The notes beneath the pieces are model-generated. The model did not search any database, had not been told where the DNA came from, and saw only the letters and a program-made list of their open reading frames with translations. From Nocardia speluncae NBRC 108251 (GTDB taxonomy: Bacteria; Actinomycetota; Actinomycetes; Mycobacteriales; Mycobacteriaceae), in assembly GCF_001613245.1 (NCBI RefSeq), contig NZ_BDBZ01000020.1, positions 152,251-216,250 of the forward strand: a DNA stretch of 64,000 bases, given 5' to 3'. The first letter of the stretch is position 1. Each line of letters starts with the position of its first letter. Positions 50,747-60,510 of this stretch are shown here, one piece after another. A program made the position numbers and the translations under genes.

Positions 50747-53284
50747 TCATGCGTTCGCGACCAAACCCAGCTCCTCGGGCGAGGACAACAGTTCGTGGGC
50801 GGGTAGCACGCGGACCGTATAGCCGATCGAGCCCGGCAACAGTATCGGCGTTTCGACCGTGAACACCTCCACGGTCGATTCCGGTGTCTCCCGGCCGGTC
50901 GAGGACATCGAGGCGAAGGTGGTGTCGAACAACTCGTCGTCGGCCGAGACCCGGCCCAGCACCGCCTGCACCACCACATCCTGCGGCTCCAGCCCGCCCA
51001 GGTCCACGCGCGCGGTCAGCGACAGAAGTGCACCGGGCACCGGGGTGTCGGGCAGACCTGTTGCGTCGGCCTGGAGCACTCGCACCCGCGACCAGGCGTG
51101 CCCCACCCGGTTCCGGTATTCCGCGATCTCCCGCGCTCCACGCAGCCCCGATTCGGTGACCCGCCGGTACGCTGCCGCGGCCGGGACGTAGTACTGCTGC
51201 GCGTAGTCGCGCACCATCCGGTCGGCCTGCACTTCGGGGCCGAGGGCGCGCAGGGTGTGGCGCACCATCTCCAGCCAGCGCACCGGCAAACCGTGCGTAT
51301 CGCGTTCGTAGAACCGAGGGACGACGGTGCGCTCCATCAGTTCGTAGAGCGCGGTGGCCTCCAGATCGTCGCGGCGTTCTTCGCCGACACCGTCGGCGGA
51401 CGGGATGGCCCAGCCGTTCTCACCGTCGAACATCTCGTCCCACCAGCCGTCCCGGATCGACAGGTTCAGGCCCCCGTTGAGCGCCGATTTCATACCCGAG
51501 GTTCCACAGGCCTCGAGGGGGCGCAGGGGATTGTTCAGCCACACATCACAACCCCAGTACAGGTACCGGGCCATGGACATGTCGTAATCGGGCAGGAAAA
51601 CGATCCGGTGCCGGACGGCCGGGTCGTCGGCGAAACGCACCACCTGCTGGATGAGCGCTTTACCACCTTCGTCGGCGGGGTGGCTCTTACCCGCCACCAC
51701 CAGCTGCACCGGACGGTCCGGGTCCAGGAGCAGCGCGCGCAGCCGTTGCGGGTCGCGCAGCATGAGCGTCAGCCGCTTGTAGGTGGGCACCCGGCGGGCG
51801 AATCCGACGGTGAGCACCTGCGGGTCGAAAACACCGTCCACCCACGATAATTCCGCTTCTGCGGCACCACGCTGCAACCACGATGCACGCAGCCGTCGGC
51901 GCACCTCCGCGACCAGGGCCGCGCGCAGGGTGCTGCGGGTCTCCCACAGCCGCTCCGGCGCCAAGTCGCCGAGCTTCGCCCACCCGCCGGGACCGTCCGG
52001 ATCATCCAGCTGCTCGACCCATTCCCGCGCCGCCCAGGTGGGCGCGTGTACACCGTTGGTCACCGATCCGATCGGCACCTCGGCGGTATCGAAACCGGGC
52101 CACAGCGGGTTGAACATCTCCCGGCTCACCTCACCGTGCAGCCGCGACACACCGTTGGCACGCTGCGCGAGACGCAACCCCATATGCGCCATGTTGAACA
52201 CCGCCGGATCGGCTTCGCGGCCCAGCCCGACGATACGGTCCACACCTATACCGGGCAGCAGCGGCGAATCCGCCTCACCGGCCGATCCCCCGAAATACCG
52301 GTGCACCAGCGATACCGGGAACCGGTCGATACCGGCGGGAACCGGGGTGTGGGTGGTGAAGACCGTCCCCGCCCGCACCGCAGCCAGCGCGGTATCGAAA
52401 TCGTGCCCGGCGGCGAGATATTCGCGAATCCGTTCGAGCCCGAGGAACCCCGCGTGCCCCTCGTTCATATGGAAGACCTCCGGATCCGGGAGACCGGCCG
52501 CCGCGGTGTAGGCCCGCACCGCCCGCACGCCGCCGATACCGGCCAGTATCTCCTGTTCGATCCGGTGGTCCTGGTCGCCGCTGTAGAGCCGGTCGGTGAC
52601 AGCGCGCAGATCCGGGTCGTTGGCGGCGATATCGGAATCCAGCAGCAGCAGCGGAACCCGGCCCACCTGCGCGATCCACACCCGCGCCGCCAGGACCCGC
52701 CGGTCCGGCATCGCCACATGCACCAGGACCGGCGAACCGTCCGCCGTCAACGGCCGCAGCGGCAAACTCTGCGGGTCCAGCGCCGGATACCGTTCGACCT
52801 GCCAACCGTCGGCGCTCAGCGATTGCCGGAAATACCCCGACCGGTAGAGCAGCCCGACCGCGATCAGCGGAAGGCCCAGATCCGACGCCGCCTTCAGATG
52901 ATCTCCGGCCAGGATCCCGAGACCACCGGAATAGTTCGGCAGCACCTCGCTGACCCCGAATTCCATCGAGAAGTACGCGATTGCCCGCACCCCGAAATCC
53001 GCCCCGGGCCGATCCAGGTAGTCCCGCAGATCCGCGGCCGCCGCATCCAGCGACGCGCAATACCCGGTATCGTCCGCGAGCTCGTCGAGCCGCGGGGCCG
53101 GCACCTCTTGCAGCATCCGCACCGGATCGTGCCCTATCGCCGCCCACCGCAGGGGGTCCAGTGCGGCGAATACATCCTGCGTCGGGCCATGCCACGACCA
53201 GCGCAGATTGGTTGACAACTCGCCCAGCGCGGCCAAACGCTCCGGCAGATGGGCGCGGACGGTGAACCGACGCAGTGCCTTCAT
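50747..53284 (-). CDS. glgP: Alpha-glucan (maltodextrin/glycogen) phosphorylase
   Basis: The 845-residue enzyme is the short actinobacterial type, close to Rv1328. It has MEFGVSEVLPNYSGGLGILAGDHLKAASDLG near residue 130 and FHMNEGHAGFLGLERI near 300. The PLP Lys lies in GTSGMKSALNGGLNLS around residue 600. It cleaves alpha-1,4 glucan to glucose-1-phosphate. Upstream in-frame sequence is not coding; the ATG 53284 product begins MKALRRFTVRAHLPERL as in homologs. It is divergent from glgE. Confidence 0.94.
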   Translation of the reverse strand: MKALRRFTVRAHLPERLAALGELSTNLRWSWHGPTQDVFAALDPLRWAAIGHDPVRMLQEVPAPRLDELADDTGYCASLDAAAADLRDYLDRPGADFGVRAIAYFSMEFGVSEVLPNYSGGLGILAGDHLKAASDLGLPLIAVGLLYRSGYFRQSLSADGWQVERYPALDPQSLPLRPLTADGSPVLVHVAMPDRRVLAARVWIAQVGRVPLLLLDSDIAANDPDLRAVTDRLYSGDQDHRIEQEILAGIGGVRAVRAYTAAAGLPDPEVFHMNEGHAGFLGLERIREYLAAGHDFDTALAAVRAGTVFTTHTPVPAGIDRFPVSLVHRYFGGSAGEADSPLLPGIGVDRIVGLGREADPAVFNMAHMGLRLAQRANGVSRLHGEVSREMFNPLWPGFDTAEVPIGSVTNGVHAPTWAAREWVEQLDDPDGPGGWAKLGDLAPERLWETRSTLRAALVAEVRRRLRASWLQRGAAEAELSWVDGVFDPQVLTVGFARRVPTYKRLTLMLRDPQRLRALLLDPDRPVQLVVAGKSHPADEGGKALIQQVVRFADDPAVRHRIVFLPDYDMSMARYLYWGCDVWLNNPLRPLEACGTSGMKSALNGGLNLSIRDGWWDEMFDGENGWAIPSADGVGEERRDDLEATALYELMERTVVPRFYERDTHGLPVRWLEMVRHTLRALGPEVQADRMVRDYAQQYYVPAAAAYRRVTESGLRGAREIAEYRNRVGHAWSRVRVLQADATGLPDTPVPGALLSLTARVDLGGLEPQDVVVQAVLGRVSADDELFDTTFASMSSTGRETPESTVEVFTVETPILLPGSIGYTVRVLPAHELLSSPEELGLVANA

Positions 53285-53510
53285 GCTGTAATTCTGGCGC
53301 CGCCTCCGTCGGCGCGGGTTTCGGCCCCCCTCGGTCCCTGCTTTCGGGCCAAAACGTCCAAGGGCCTCGTAAGACTCGGCACCCCCGGTCACGTTCGGCC
53401 GGAGCAGTTGCGGATCTGCCGCGGTCACCTGACCCTCTTTCCACCGCAGAATCGACGCCAAGGGGCCCCGAATCGGTGCTGCCGAAGGCGGCGCAAATAT
53501 TGTGGTGTGG

Positions 53511-55514
53511 ATGACCGGCCGCATCGCCATCGATGACACCGCCCCGCATATCCCCGGAGGGTATCCGGCGAAGGCGGTGGTCGGGGAAGTGTTCCCGGTG
53601 CGGGCCGTCGTGTGGCGCGAGGGTCACGGTTGCGTCGGCGCAAGCCTGGCGGTCCGCGCACCGGGATCGACGCGGTCCGTCCGGGTCCCGATGACTCCCG
53701 ACTACGAACCCGACGTGTTCAACGGCGTCTTCACCCCCGACCGGCCCGGGGTTTGGCATTACCGGGTGGAGGGCTGGGCCGATTCGATCGCGACCTGGCG
53801 GTCTGCGCTCGAGGCGAAACTGGCGGTCGGACAGAGTGCACCCGATCTGGCCAACGATCTGGAGATCGGGGCGCGCCTGTTCGACCGGGCGGCGCAGGCG
53901 GTCGGTAAGAAACAGTTCGAGCGGTTGCGGGCGGCGGCGACGGCACTGCGCAGCACCGAACCGCTGCCCGCCCGGGTCGCGCCCGCGTTCACCGACGAAG
54001 TGGCCGAGATCCTGCGGGCGAATCCGCTACGGGATCTGGTGACGCGCGGCCCGCAATTCTCGGTGCTGGTGGAACGGCCACGCGCCCTCACCGGCGCCTG
54101 GTACGAATTCTTTCCCCGCTCGACCGGCGGCCGCGATTCCGGCGGCACCCCCGTCCACGGCACCTTCGCCACCGCGGCCGCCGAATTGCCTCGCATCGCC
54201 GCGATGGGTTTCGATGTGGTCTACCTGCCACCGATCCATCCGATCGGCCGGGTGAATCGCAAGGGCCGCAACAACGCCCTCAGCGCCGGTCCCGGCGACG
54301 TGGGGTCCCCGTGGGCCATCGGCGCGGCCGAGGGCGGGCACGATGCCTTCCACCCGCAGCTCGGTACCGAAGCCGATTTCGTCGCCTTCGTCCGCGCCGC
54401 CGCCGATCTGAACCTCGAGGTGGCCCTCGATCTGGCCCTGCAGTGCGCACCCGATCACCCGTGGGTCACCACGCACCCCGAATGGTTCACCACCCTGCCG
54501 GACGGCACGATCGCCTACGCCGAGAACCCGCCGAAGAAGTACCAGGACATCTATCCGGTCGATTTCGACAACGATCCCGACGGCCTCTACGCCGAGGTCC
54601 TGCGGGTGGTGCGGTATTGGATCGGGCTGGGGGTGAAGATCTTCCGGGTCGACAATCCGCACACCAAACCGGCGGATTTCTGGGAATGGCTGATCGGCGC
54701 GGTCCGCCGTACCGAACCGGATGTGGTGCTGCTGTCGGAAGCATTCACCTATCCGGCCCGCCTGTACGGCTTGGCACGGCGCGGTTTCAGCCAGTCGTAC
54801 ACCTATTTCACCTGGCGCACCCATAAGCACGAGCTGTCCGAGTTCGGCCACGAACTCGCCGCGAAAGCCGACGAGGCGCGCCCCAACCTTTTCGTCAACA
54901 CCCCGGATATCCTGCACGAAAGTCTCCAGCACGGCGGTCCGGGCATGTTCGCGATCCGCGCCGTGCTCGCCGCCACCCTCGCACCGAGCTGGGGCGTCTA
55001 TTCCGGCTTCGAGCTCTACGAACACCAACCTGTGCGCCCAGGCAGCGAGGAGTACCTGGATTCGGAGAAGTACGAACTACGCCCACGCCCGTTCGCGGCG
55101 GCCCGTGCCCGCGGCGAATCCCTGGAGCCCTGGCTGACCAGGCTCAACGAGATCCGCCGCCGCCATCCGGCGCTCCGGCAGCTGCGCTGCCTGCATTTCC
55201 ACCACATCGACAACGACAACCTGCTGGCGTATTCGAAGATCGACCCGGCCACCGGGGATGCCGTCCTGGTGGTGGTGAATCTGAACCCGTTCACCGCCGA
55301 GCAGGGGATGCTCTCCCTGGATCTGCCCGCCGTCGGCCGCGAATGGCACGACCATCCGGTGGTCCACGACGAAATCACTGGCGAGGAGTACCACTGGGCG
55401 CAGACCAACTACGTCCGATTGGACCCCGCACGCGCGGTCGCGCACGTCATCGCCTTACCGCCGGTCCCGCATCATGCCCGCGCCGGCCTCGCCTACCGGC
55501 GGTCACTGCGGTGA
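53511..55514 (+). CDS. glgE: Maltosyltransferase GlgE (alpha-1,4-glucan:maltose-1-phosphate)
   Basis: The 667-residue GH13_3 enzyme transfers maltosyl units from maltose-1-phosphate to alpha-glucan. Key residues are the nucleophile Asp381 (FRVDNPHTKP) and acid Glu410 (LLSEAFTYPARLYG), with the conserved NPPKKYQDIYP before them. ATG 53511 is supported by TATTGT 7 nt upstream, giving a leaderless mRNA; GTG 53502/53505 are alternatives. It overlaps glgB by 4 nt. Its substrate comes from the trehalose (TreS-Pep2) or GlgM routes, whose genes are not in this window. Confidence 0.96.
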   Translation: MTGRIAIDDTAPHIPGGYPAKAVVGEVFPVRAVVWREGHGCVGASLAVRAPGSTRSVRVPMTPDYEPDVFNGVFTPDRPGVWHYRVEGWADSIATWRSALEAKLAVGQSAPDLANDLEIGARLFDRAAQAVGKKQFERLRAAATALRSTEPLPARVAPAFTDEVAEILRANPLRDLVTRGPQFSVLVERPRALTGAWYEFFPRSTGGRDSGGTPVHGTFATAAAELPRIAAMGFDVVYLPPIHPIGRVNRKGRNNALSAGPGDVGSPWAIGAAEGGHDAFHPQLGTEADFVAFVRAAADLNLEVALDLALQCAPDHPWVTTHPEWFTTLPDGTIAYAENPPKKYQDIYPVDFDNDPDGLYAEVLRVVRYWIGLGVKIFRVDNPHTKPADFWEWLIGAVRRTEPDVVLLSEAFTYPARLYGLARRGFSQSYTYFTWRTHKHELSEFGHELAAKADEARPNLFVNTPDILHESLQHGGPGMFAIRAVLAATLAPSWGVYSGFELYEHQPVRPGSEEYLDSEKYELRPRPFAAARARGESLEPWLTRLNEIRRRHPALRQLRCLHFHHIDNDNLLAYSKIDPATGDAVLVVVNLNPFTAEQGMLSLDLPAVGREWHDHPVVHDEITGEEYHWAQTNYVRLDPARAVAHVIALPPVPHHARAGLAYRRSLR

Positions 55515-57667
55515 ACCGGCGCGATCTGCTGCTGCTGGCCGCGGGCAGCCATCCCGATCCGCATACCGTGCTCGGCGCCCATCCGGCCCCGGACGGCACC
55601 ATCGTGCGGGTTTTGCGGCCGGAAGCGGAATCGGTATCGATCCGGGTCGCCGGCGCCGACCATCGGCTGACTGCGCTCGGCCACGGTGTTTTCGGCGGCA
55701 CCCTCCCCTACCCGAGTCTGCTGGACTACCGGGTCGTGACCGCCTACCCGCACCACCCGACCACGGTGCTCGCCGACGGCTACCGCCATCTGCCGACCCT
55801 CGGTGACCTCGACCTGCATCTGATCGGCGAAGGACGCCATCAGCGGTTGTGGGAAGTTCTCGGTGCGCATCCCCGCCGTTATCCGGGCTCGGACGGCGAG
55901 GTCACCGGGGTGTCGTTCGCGGTGTGGGCCCCCAATGCCCGCGGCGTCGTCGTTTTCGGCGATTTCGATCACTGGCAGGGCGGTACCTGGCCGATGCGTG
56001 CCCTCGGCAGTTCGGGTGTCTGGGAGGTTTTCGTCCCCGGCGCCGCACCTGGTGATCGCTACAAATACCGCGTGCACGGTGCCGACGGCCGCGTCGCCGA
56101 CCATGCCGACCCCCTCGCGTTCGCCACCGAACTCCCGCCGGCCACCGCGTCCGTCGTCACGGCGACCCGGCACAGCTGGACCGATCAGCGCTGGCTCACC
56201 GACAGAGCCCACACGGATCCGGCGCGGGCGCCGCTGAGTGTGTTCGAAATACATCTCGCCTCGTGGCGGCCGGGTCTGGGCTACCGCGAACTCGCCGAAC
56301 AGCTCAGCGAATATGTGCGGCGCCTCGGCTTCACCCATGTGGAGCTGCTGCCGATGGCGGAGCATCCATTCGGCGGCTCGTGGGGGTATCAGGTGACCTC
56401 CTACTACGCACCCACCGCACGGTTCGGCAGCCCGGACGATTTCCGTGCCTTCGTCGACCGGATGCATGCCGACGGGATCGGCGTCATCCTCGACTGGGTA
56501 CCGGGGCATTTCCCCCGAGACGCCTGGGCGTTGGCCCGATTCGACGGCACCCCACTCTACGAGCACGCCGATCCCCGCCGCGGTGAACAGCCCGCGTGGG
56601 GAACCTACGTTTTCGACTACGGCCGCCCGGAGGTCCGCAACTTCCTGGTCGCCAATGCCCGCTATTGGGTCGAGGAGTTCCATATCGACGGGCTGCGGGT
56701 CGACGCGGTCGCCGCCATGCTCTACCTGGACTACGGGCGCCCCGACGGTGGGTGGGAGCCCAATATCCACGGTGGCCGGGAGAACCTGGAGGCGGTCGGC
56801 TTCCTCGCCGAACTGAACGAGAGCCTGCACGGCTCGTATCCGGGTGTGCTGACGATCGCCGAGGAATCCACCACCTGGCCCGGGGTCACCCGGGCGACCG
56901 AGGTCGGCGGCCTGGGTTTCAGCATGAAATGGAATATGGGCTGGATGCACGACACGCTCGGTTATCTGAGCCGCGACCCCGTGCACCGCGCCTGGCACCA
57001 CAACGAGATCACCTTCTCGTTGATGTACGCGTGGAGCGAGAACTACGTGCTGCCCATCAGTCACGACGAGGTTGTGCACGGCAAGGGCACCCTGTGGACC
57101 CGGATGCCCGGCGACGAGTTCGCCAAGGCCGGCGGCGTCCGCGCGCTACTCGCCTACATGTGGGCCCATCCCGGTAAACAGCTGCTGTTCATGGGGCAGG
57201 AGTTCGGCCATTACCGCGAATGGTGGCACGATCACAGCCTCGACTGGCACGAACTGGACAACCCACTGCACCGCGGTATCCAGCTCCTGGTCGCCGACCT
57301 CAACCGCGGCTACCGTCAACAGCCGGCCCTGTGGAGCCAGGACACCACCCCTGGCGGCCATTCCTGGATCAGCAGCGACGACCGCGACACCAATGTGCTG
57401 GCCTTCCTGCGGCACGCCGCCGACGGCGGCGTGGTCGCCTGTATCTGCAACTTCTCCGGAAACACTCACACCGATTATCGGATCGGGCTGCCGTTGCCCG
57501 GCGACTGGCTCGAAATCCTGAACACCGATGCTTTCGAGTACGGCGGAACCGGCGCCGGCAACCTCGGCGTCGTCCACGCCGAGCCCGTCCCTCTGCACGA
57601 CCGCCCCGCATCCGCCGGGGTAACCGTAGGCCCGCTCAGCGTCATCTGGCTGGTCCCGCAGCGCTGA
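55511..57667 (+). CDS. glgB: 1,4-alpha-glucan branching enzyme
   Basis: The 718-residue GH13_9 enzyme has a CBM48 N-terminal region (FAVWAPNARGVVVFGDFDHW near residue 136) and a TIM barrel. The nucleophile is Asp398 (HIDGLRVDAVAAML) and the acid Glu451 (VLTIAEEST). The third acidic site is ISHDEVVHGKG. It introduces alpha-1,6 branches. The GTG start overlaps the glgE stop (GTGA), so glgE and glgB are translated together, as in mycobacteria (Rv1327c-Rv1326c). Confidence 0.96.
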   Translation: MNRRDLLLLAAGSHPDPHTVLGAHPAPDGTIVRVLRPEAESVSIRVAGADHRLTALGHGVFGGTLPYPSLLDYRVVTAYPHHPTTVLADGYRHLPTLGDLDLHLIGEGRHQRLWEVLGAHPRRYPGSDGEVTGVSFAVWAPNARGVVVFGDFDHWQGGTWPMRALGSSGVWEVFVPGAAPGDRYKYRVHGADGRVADHADPLAFATELPPATASVVTATRHSWTDQRWLTDRAHTDPARAPLSVFEIHLASWRPGLGYRELAEQLSEYVRRLGFTHVELLPMAEHPFGGSWGYQVTSYYAPTARFGSPDDFRAFVDRMHADGIGVILDWVPGHFPRDAWALARFDGTPLYEHADPRRGEQPAWGTYVFDYGRPEVRNFLVANARYWVEEFHIDGLRVDAVAAMLYLDYGRPDGGWEPNIHGGRENLEAVGFLAELNESLHGSYPGVLTIAEESTTWPGVTRATEVGGLGFSMKWNMGWMHDTLGYLSRDPVHRAWHHNEITFSLMYAWSENYVLPISHDEVVHGKGTLWTRMPGDEFAKAGGVRALLAYMWAHPGKQLLFMGQEFGHYREWWHDHSLDWHELDNPLHRGIQLLVADLNRGYRQQPALWSQDTTPGGHSWISSDDRDTNVLAFLRHAADGGVVACICNFSGNTHTDYRIGLPLPGDWLEILNTDAFEYGGTGAGNLGVVHAEPVPLHDRPASAGVTVGPLSVIWLVPQR

Positions 57668-57706
57668 CCGGATCAACGCACCCGAACCGCGCGGCAACCG
57701 CCGATG

Positions 57707-58606
57707 TCAGTAGAGGGCAGTCGCCAGTTTGCGGCGCGCCGCGACGACGAAGGGCTCCGACTGGTCGAACAGCTCGAACAGTTCCACCAGCCGGGTGCGC
57801 ACCGTGGTCCGCTCATCGCCCGACGTCCGTTTGATCAGGCCGATCAACCGGTCGAACGCCGCCTCGGGCTGCTGCTGGAACATCTCCACATCGGCGGCGT
57901 CCAGTGCGGCCGCCACATTGCCCGGATCCGCGTCCGCGGTCGCGATCGCCGTTTCGGGCAGCTGCTGGGCCCGCCCGAGGAACTTCACCTGACGCAGTGC
58001 GGCCTTGGCTTCGGCGTTGGCCGGTTCCTGGGAAAGGATCGATTCGTAGGCCGATTCCGCACCCGGGAAATCGCCCTGCTCCAGTAGCGCTTCCGCAGTA
58101 GCGAATCGGGGGTCGGCGGCCGGCTCCGGTGCTTCGCCGTCCGGATCGGCTTCGAGCTTGCCCTCCACCGCTTGGACCACGGCGGCAAGCCACTGCCGGA
58201 CCTGCTCCTCGGGTTGCCCACCCTGGAAATCCGCGAGCGGCTGACCGCCCGCGACGGCGACCACCGTGGGAATGCCCTGGACGCCGAATGCCTGCGCGAT
58301 CCGCATATTGTTCTCGGCTTCGACGGCGGCCAGGTCCCAGGTGTCGTTCGCCTCGCCCAGGAGCCGCTCCAGCAGCTGCACCAGTTCGATGCTGCCGGGG
58401 CTGCGCTGCGAATACAGCACCACCACGACGGGCACCTGCATGGAGCGGCGCAGAACTTTGGTCTCGAAATCCGCCTCGGTGACCGTATGGTCACCGGTCG
58501 CGGCCGGCGCACCTGCGGGCGGCTGTTTCAGGGCGGACAGATCCACCGCCCCGGACATGGCGGCGGCTGCGGCTGGTGAAGGACGGCGTGGTGCTGGTCG
58601 AGTCAC
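57707..58606 (-). CDS. Thioredoxin-fold/TPR protein (YbbN/CnoX-like) without CXXC
   Basis: The 299-residue protein corresponds to Rv1324. A thioredoxin-like domain (residues 40-145) is followed by tetratricopeptide-like repeats (FATAEALLEQGDFPGAESAY, then later FQQQPEAAFDRLIGLI). The place of the redox motif reads YSQRSPGSIELVQLL, with no Cys, so disulfide chemistry is not possible there. YbbN/CnoX proteins act as chaperedoxins or co-chaperones. GTG 58606 starts the conserved MTRPAP-like N-terminus. It is converging on glgB. Confidence 0.85.
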   Translation of the reverse strand: MTRPAPRRPSPAAAAAMSGAVDLSALKQPPAGAPAATGDHTVTEADFETKVLRRSMQVPVVVVLYSQRSPGSIELVQLLERLLGEANDTWDLAAVEAENNMRIAQAFGVQGIPTVVAVAGGQPLADFQGGQPEEQVRQWLAAVVQAVEGKLEADPDGEAPEPAADPRFATAEALLEQGDFPGAESAYESILSQEPANAEAKAALRQVKFLGRAQQLPETAIATADADPGNVAAALDAADVEMFQQQPEAAFDRLIGLIKRTSGDERTTVRTRLVELFELFDQSEPFVVAARRKLATALY

Positions 58607-58619
58607 GGGTTCCAGTCTG

Positions 58620-58994
58620 TCACGACGAGGCAGCGAGGGTCTTCGGGGACTCGGTGCCGGACACGCCCTGCTGGTCGATTTTGCCGGTGCGCACGGCCCA
58701 TACCTCGAACAGCACGGTGAAGAACGGCGGGATGCTGGACAGCAGCGCCAGCACGGTGGTCTTCCAGTTCCATTCGTACTCACGCGCGGTCAGCAGCGCG
58801 ACCAGCAGGAACAGAACGAATACGCCGCCGTGCACCGGGCCGAAGATCTTCACGCCGATCTCGTTGCCCTCTTCCGGAAGGTATTTGAACGCCATTCCGG
58901 TCAACAGGCCCAGCCAGGACAGCGCCTCCAGCACGGCGAAGAAACGGAACCTGCCGGCGGTGGTGCGCAGACCAAGAAAGTTCATGCGCACCAT
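58620..58994 (-). CDS. DUF3817-family membrane protein (second copy)
   Basis: The 124-residue protein has three membrane helices (FFAVLEALSWLGLLTGMAFKYL, HGGVFVLFLLVALLTARE, TVLALLSSIPPFFTVLFEVW) in the DUF3817 pattern. It resembles the gene at 44317 in layout but not in detail. ATG 58994 is used; ATG 58985 three codons later is possible. It lies between the thiolase and thioredoxin-like genes on the same strand. Function unknown. Confidence 0.83.
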   Translation of the reverse strand: MVRMNFLGLRTTAGRFRFFAVLEALSWLGLLTGMAFKYLPEEGNEIGVKIFGPVHGGVFVLFLLVALLTAREYEWNWKTTVLALLSSIPPFFTVLFEVWAVRTGKIDQQGVSGTESPKTLAASS

Positions 58995-59054
58995 TGTGCC
59001 CTAACCACTACGCCGTGTCGTAGTCGAACCGGTCACACCGGTCATACCGGACGC

Positions 59055-60233
59055 TCAGACCCGGACGATCAGCGCATCGCCCTGACCACCGCCACCGCAC
59101 AGCGCCGCCGCCCCGACCCCGCCGCCGCGCCGCTTCAGCTCCAGCGCCAGATGCAGCACGATCCGCGCACCCGACATCCCGAGCGGATGCCCGACAGCGA
59201 TGGCGCCACCGTTCACATTGACTATCGCCGGGTCGATCCCGAGCTTGCGGGTGGAGGCGATACCCACTGCCGCGAACGCTTCGTTGATCTCCACCAGATC
59301 CAGGTCGGCCGGGGCGATCCCCTCTTTGACACATGCCTTGGCGATTGCATTGGCCGGCTGATCCTGCAGCGTCGAGTCCGGCCCGGCCACCACGCCGGCG
59401 GCACCGATCTCGGCGATCCAGCTCAACCCCAGCTCCTGCGCCTTCGTCTTGCTCATCACCACGACCGCCGCCGCGCCGTCGGAGATCTGCGACGCCGAAC
59501 CCGCCGTGATGGTGCCGTTCTTGCTGAACGAGGGCCGCAGCTTCGACAGCGACTCCGCGGTCGTATCGGCGCGGATACCTTCGTCCTGCCGGAACAGCAC
59601 CGGGTCACCCTTACGCTGCGGCACCTCGACCGGCACCACCTCGTTGTCGAACACCCCGTTCTTCCACGCGGCGGCCGCCCGCTGATGTGAGGTCGCCGCG
59701 AAGGCATCCTGATCGGCGCGAGTGACCGGGTCGGTCTCGTTACGCTGCTCGGTAAGCGCACCCATCGCCTGATCGGTGAAGATATCGTGCAGGCCGTCGT
59801 AGGCCATATGGTCGCGCAGGGTCACATCGCCGTACTTGAATCCCTCCCGGCTCTTCTCGAGCATATGGGGAGCGCGGCTCATCGATTCCTGGCCACCGGC
59901 GACCACGATCTCGTACTCCCCCGCACGAATCAGCTGGTCCGCCAGCGCGATGGCGTTGATACCGGACAGGCACACCTTGTTCAGGGTGAGTGCCGGAACA
60001 TCCATCGGGATACCGCCGGCGACGGCGGCCTGCCGCGCCGGGATCTGTCCCGCGCCCGCGGTGAGCACCTGCCCCATGATCACGTAGTCGACCTGGTCGC
60101 CCCGTACACCGGCCTTCTCCAGCGCACCGGCGATGGCGACACCGCCGAGGGCCGAGCCGCTGAAATCCTTCAGGCCGCCCAGCAGCCGGCCGACCGGGGT
60201 GCGTGCACCGGCGACGATCACGGAGTTGGTCAC
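59055..60233 (-). CDS. fadA4: Acetyl-CoA C-acetyltransferase (FadA4-like thiolase)
   Basis: The 392-residue biosynthetic-type thiolase has the acyl-acceptor Cys88 (LNKVCLSGINAIA), catalytic His349 (GGAIAVGHPLGMSGAR) and proton-transfer Cys379 (CGGGGQGDA). It condenses two acetyl-CoA or cleaves acetoacetyl-CoA. AGGAGG precedes the GTG start. A 26-base near-perfect palindrome lies about 100 bp upstream. It corresponds to Rv1323 and is divergent from the epimerase gene, as in M. tuberculosis. Confidence 0.94.
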   Translation of the reverse strand: MTNSVIVAGARTPVGRLLGGLKDFSGSALGGVAIAGALEKAGVRGDQVDYVIMGQVLTAGAGQIPARQAAVAGGIPMDVPALTLNKVCLSGINAIALADQLIRAGEYEIVVAGGQESMSRAPHMLEKSREGFKYGDVTLRDHMAYDGLHDIFTDQAMGALTEQRNETDPVTRADQDAFAATSHQRAAAAWKNGVFDNEVVPVEVPQRKGDPVLFRQDEGIRADTTAESLSKLRPSFSKNGTITAGSASQISDGAAAVVVMSKTKAQELGLSWIAEIGAAGVVAGPDSTLQDQPANAIAKACVKEGIAPADLDLVEINEAFAAVGIASTRKLGIDPAIVNVNGGAIAVGHPLGMSGARIVLHLALELKRRGGGVGAAALCGGGGQGDALIVRV

Positions 60234-60332
60234 GACAAGCCTCCTGTAATTCTGGAGCCGCTCCGCGGCTCGAGGTCGGGGCCCTGTGCCAGAAACCGGG
60301 CCACCACCTGCCGGTTCGAAGTGAACCGGACC

Positions 60333-60358
60333 GATGCGCTACTCGGGAGTAACGCATC
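60333..60358. promoter_or_regulatory. 26-bp near-perfect palindrome between thiolase and epimerase genes
   Basis: Arms GATGCGCTACTC (60333-60344) and GAGTAACGCATC (60347-60358) match at 11 of 12 positions around a 2-base centre. The length and symmetry are TetR-like. The site could control fadA4, the epimerase or both. Confidence 0.6.
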
Positions 60359-60510
60359 GTGCGGACGACTCCACGGTAACCCGCGGGTAGTCCCATACCG
60401 CCCGCAGGGATACACAGATCACCGTGCAGATTTGAAGGCGGTTGCCATCAGTTAAACGGATCCAGGTGGGTACGCACCGCCGCGCTGCCGGAACGCGCTA
60501 CGTTCGAAGG

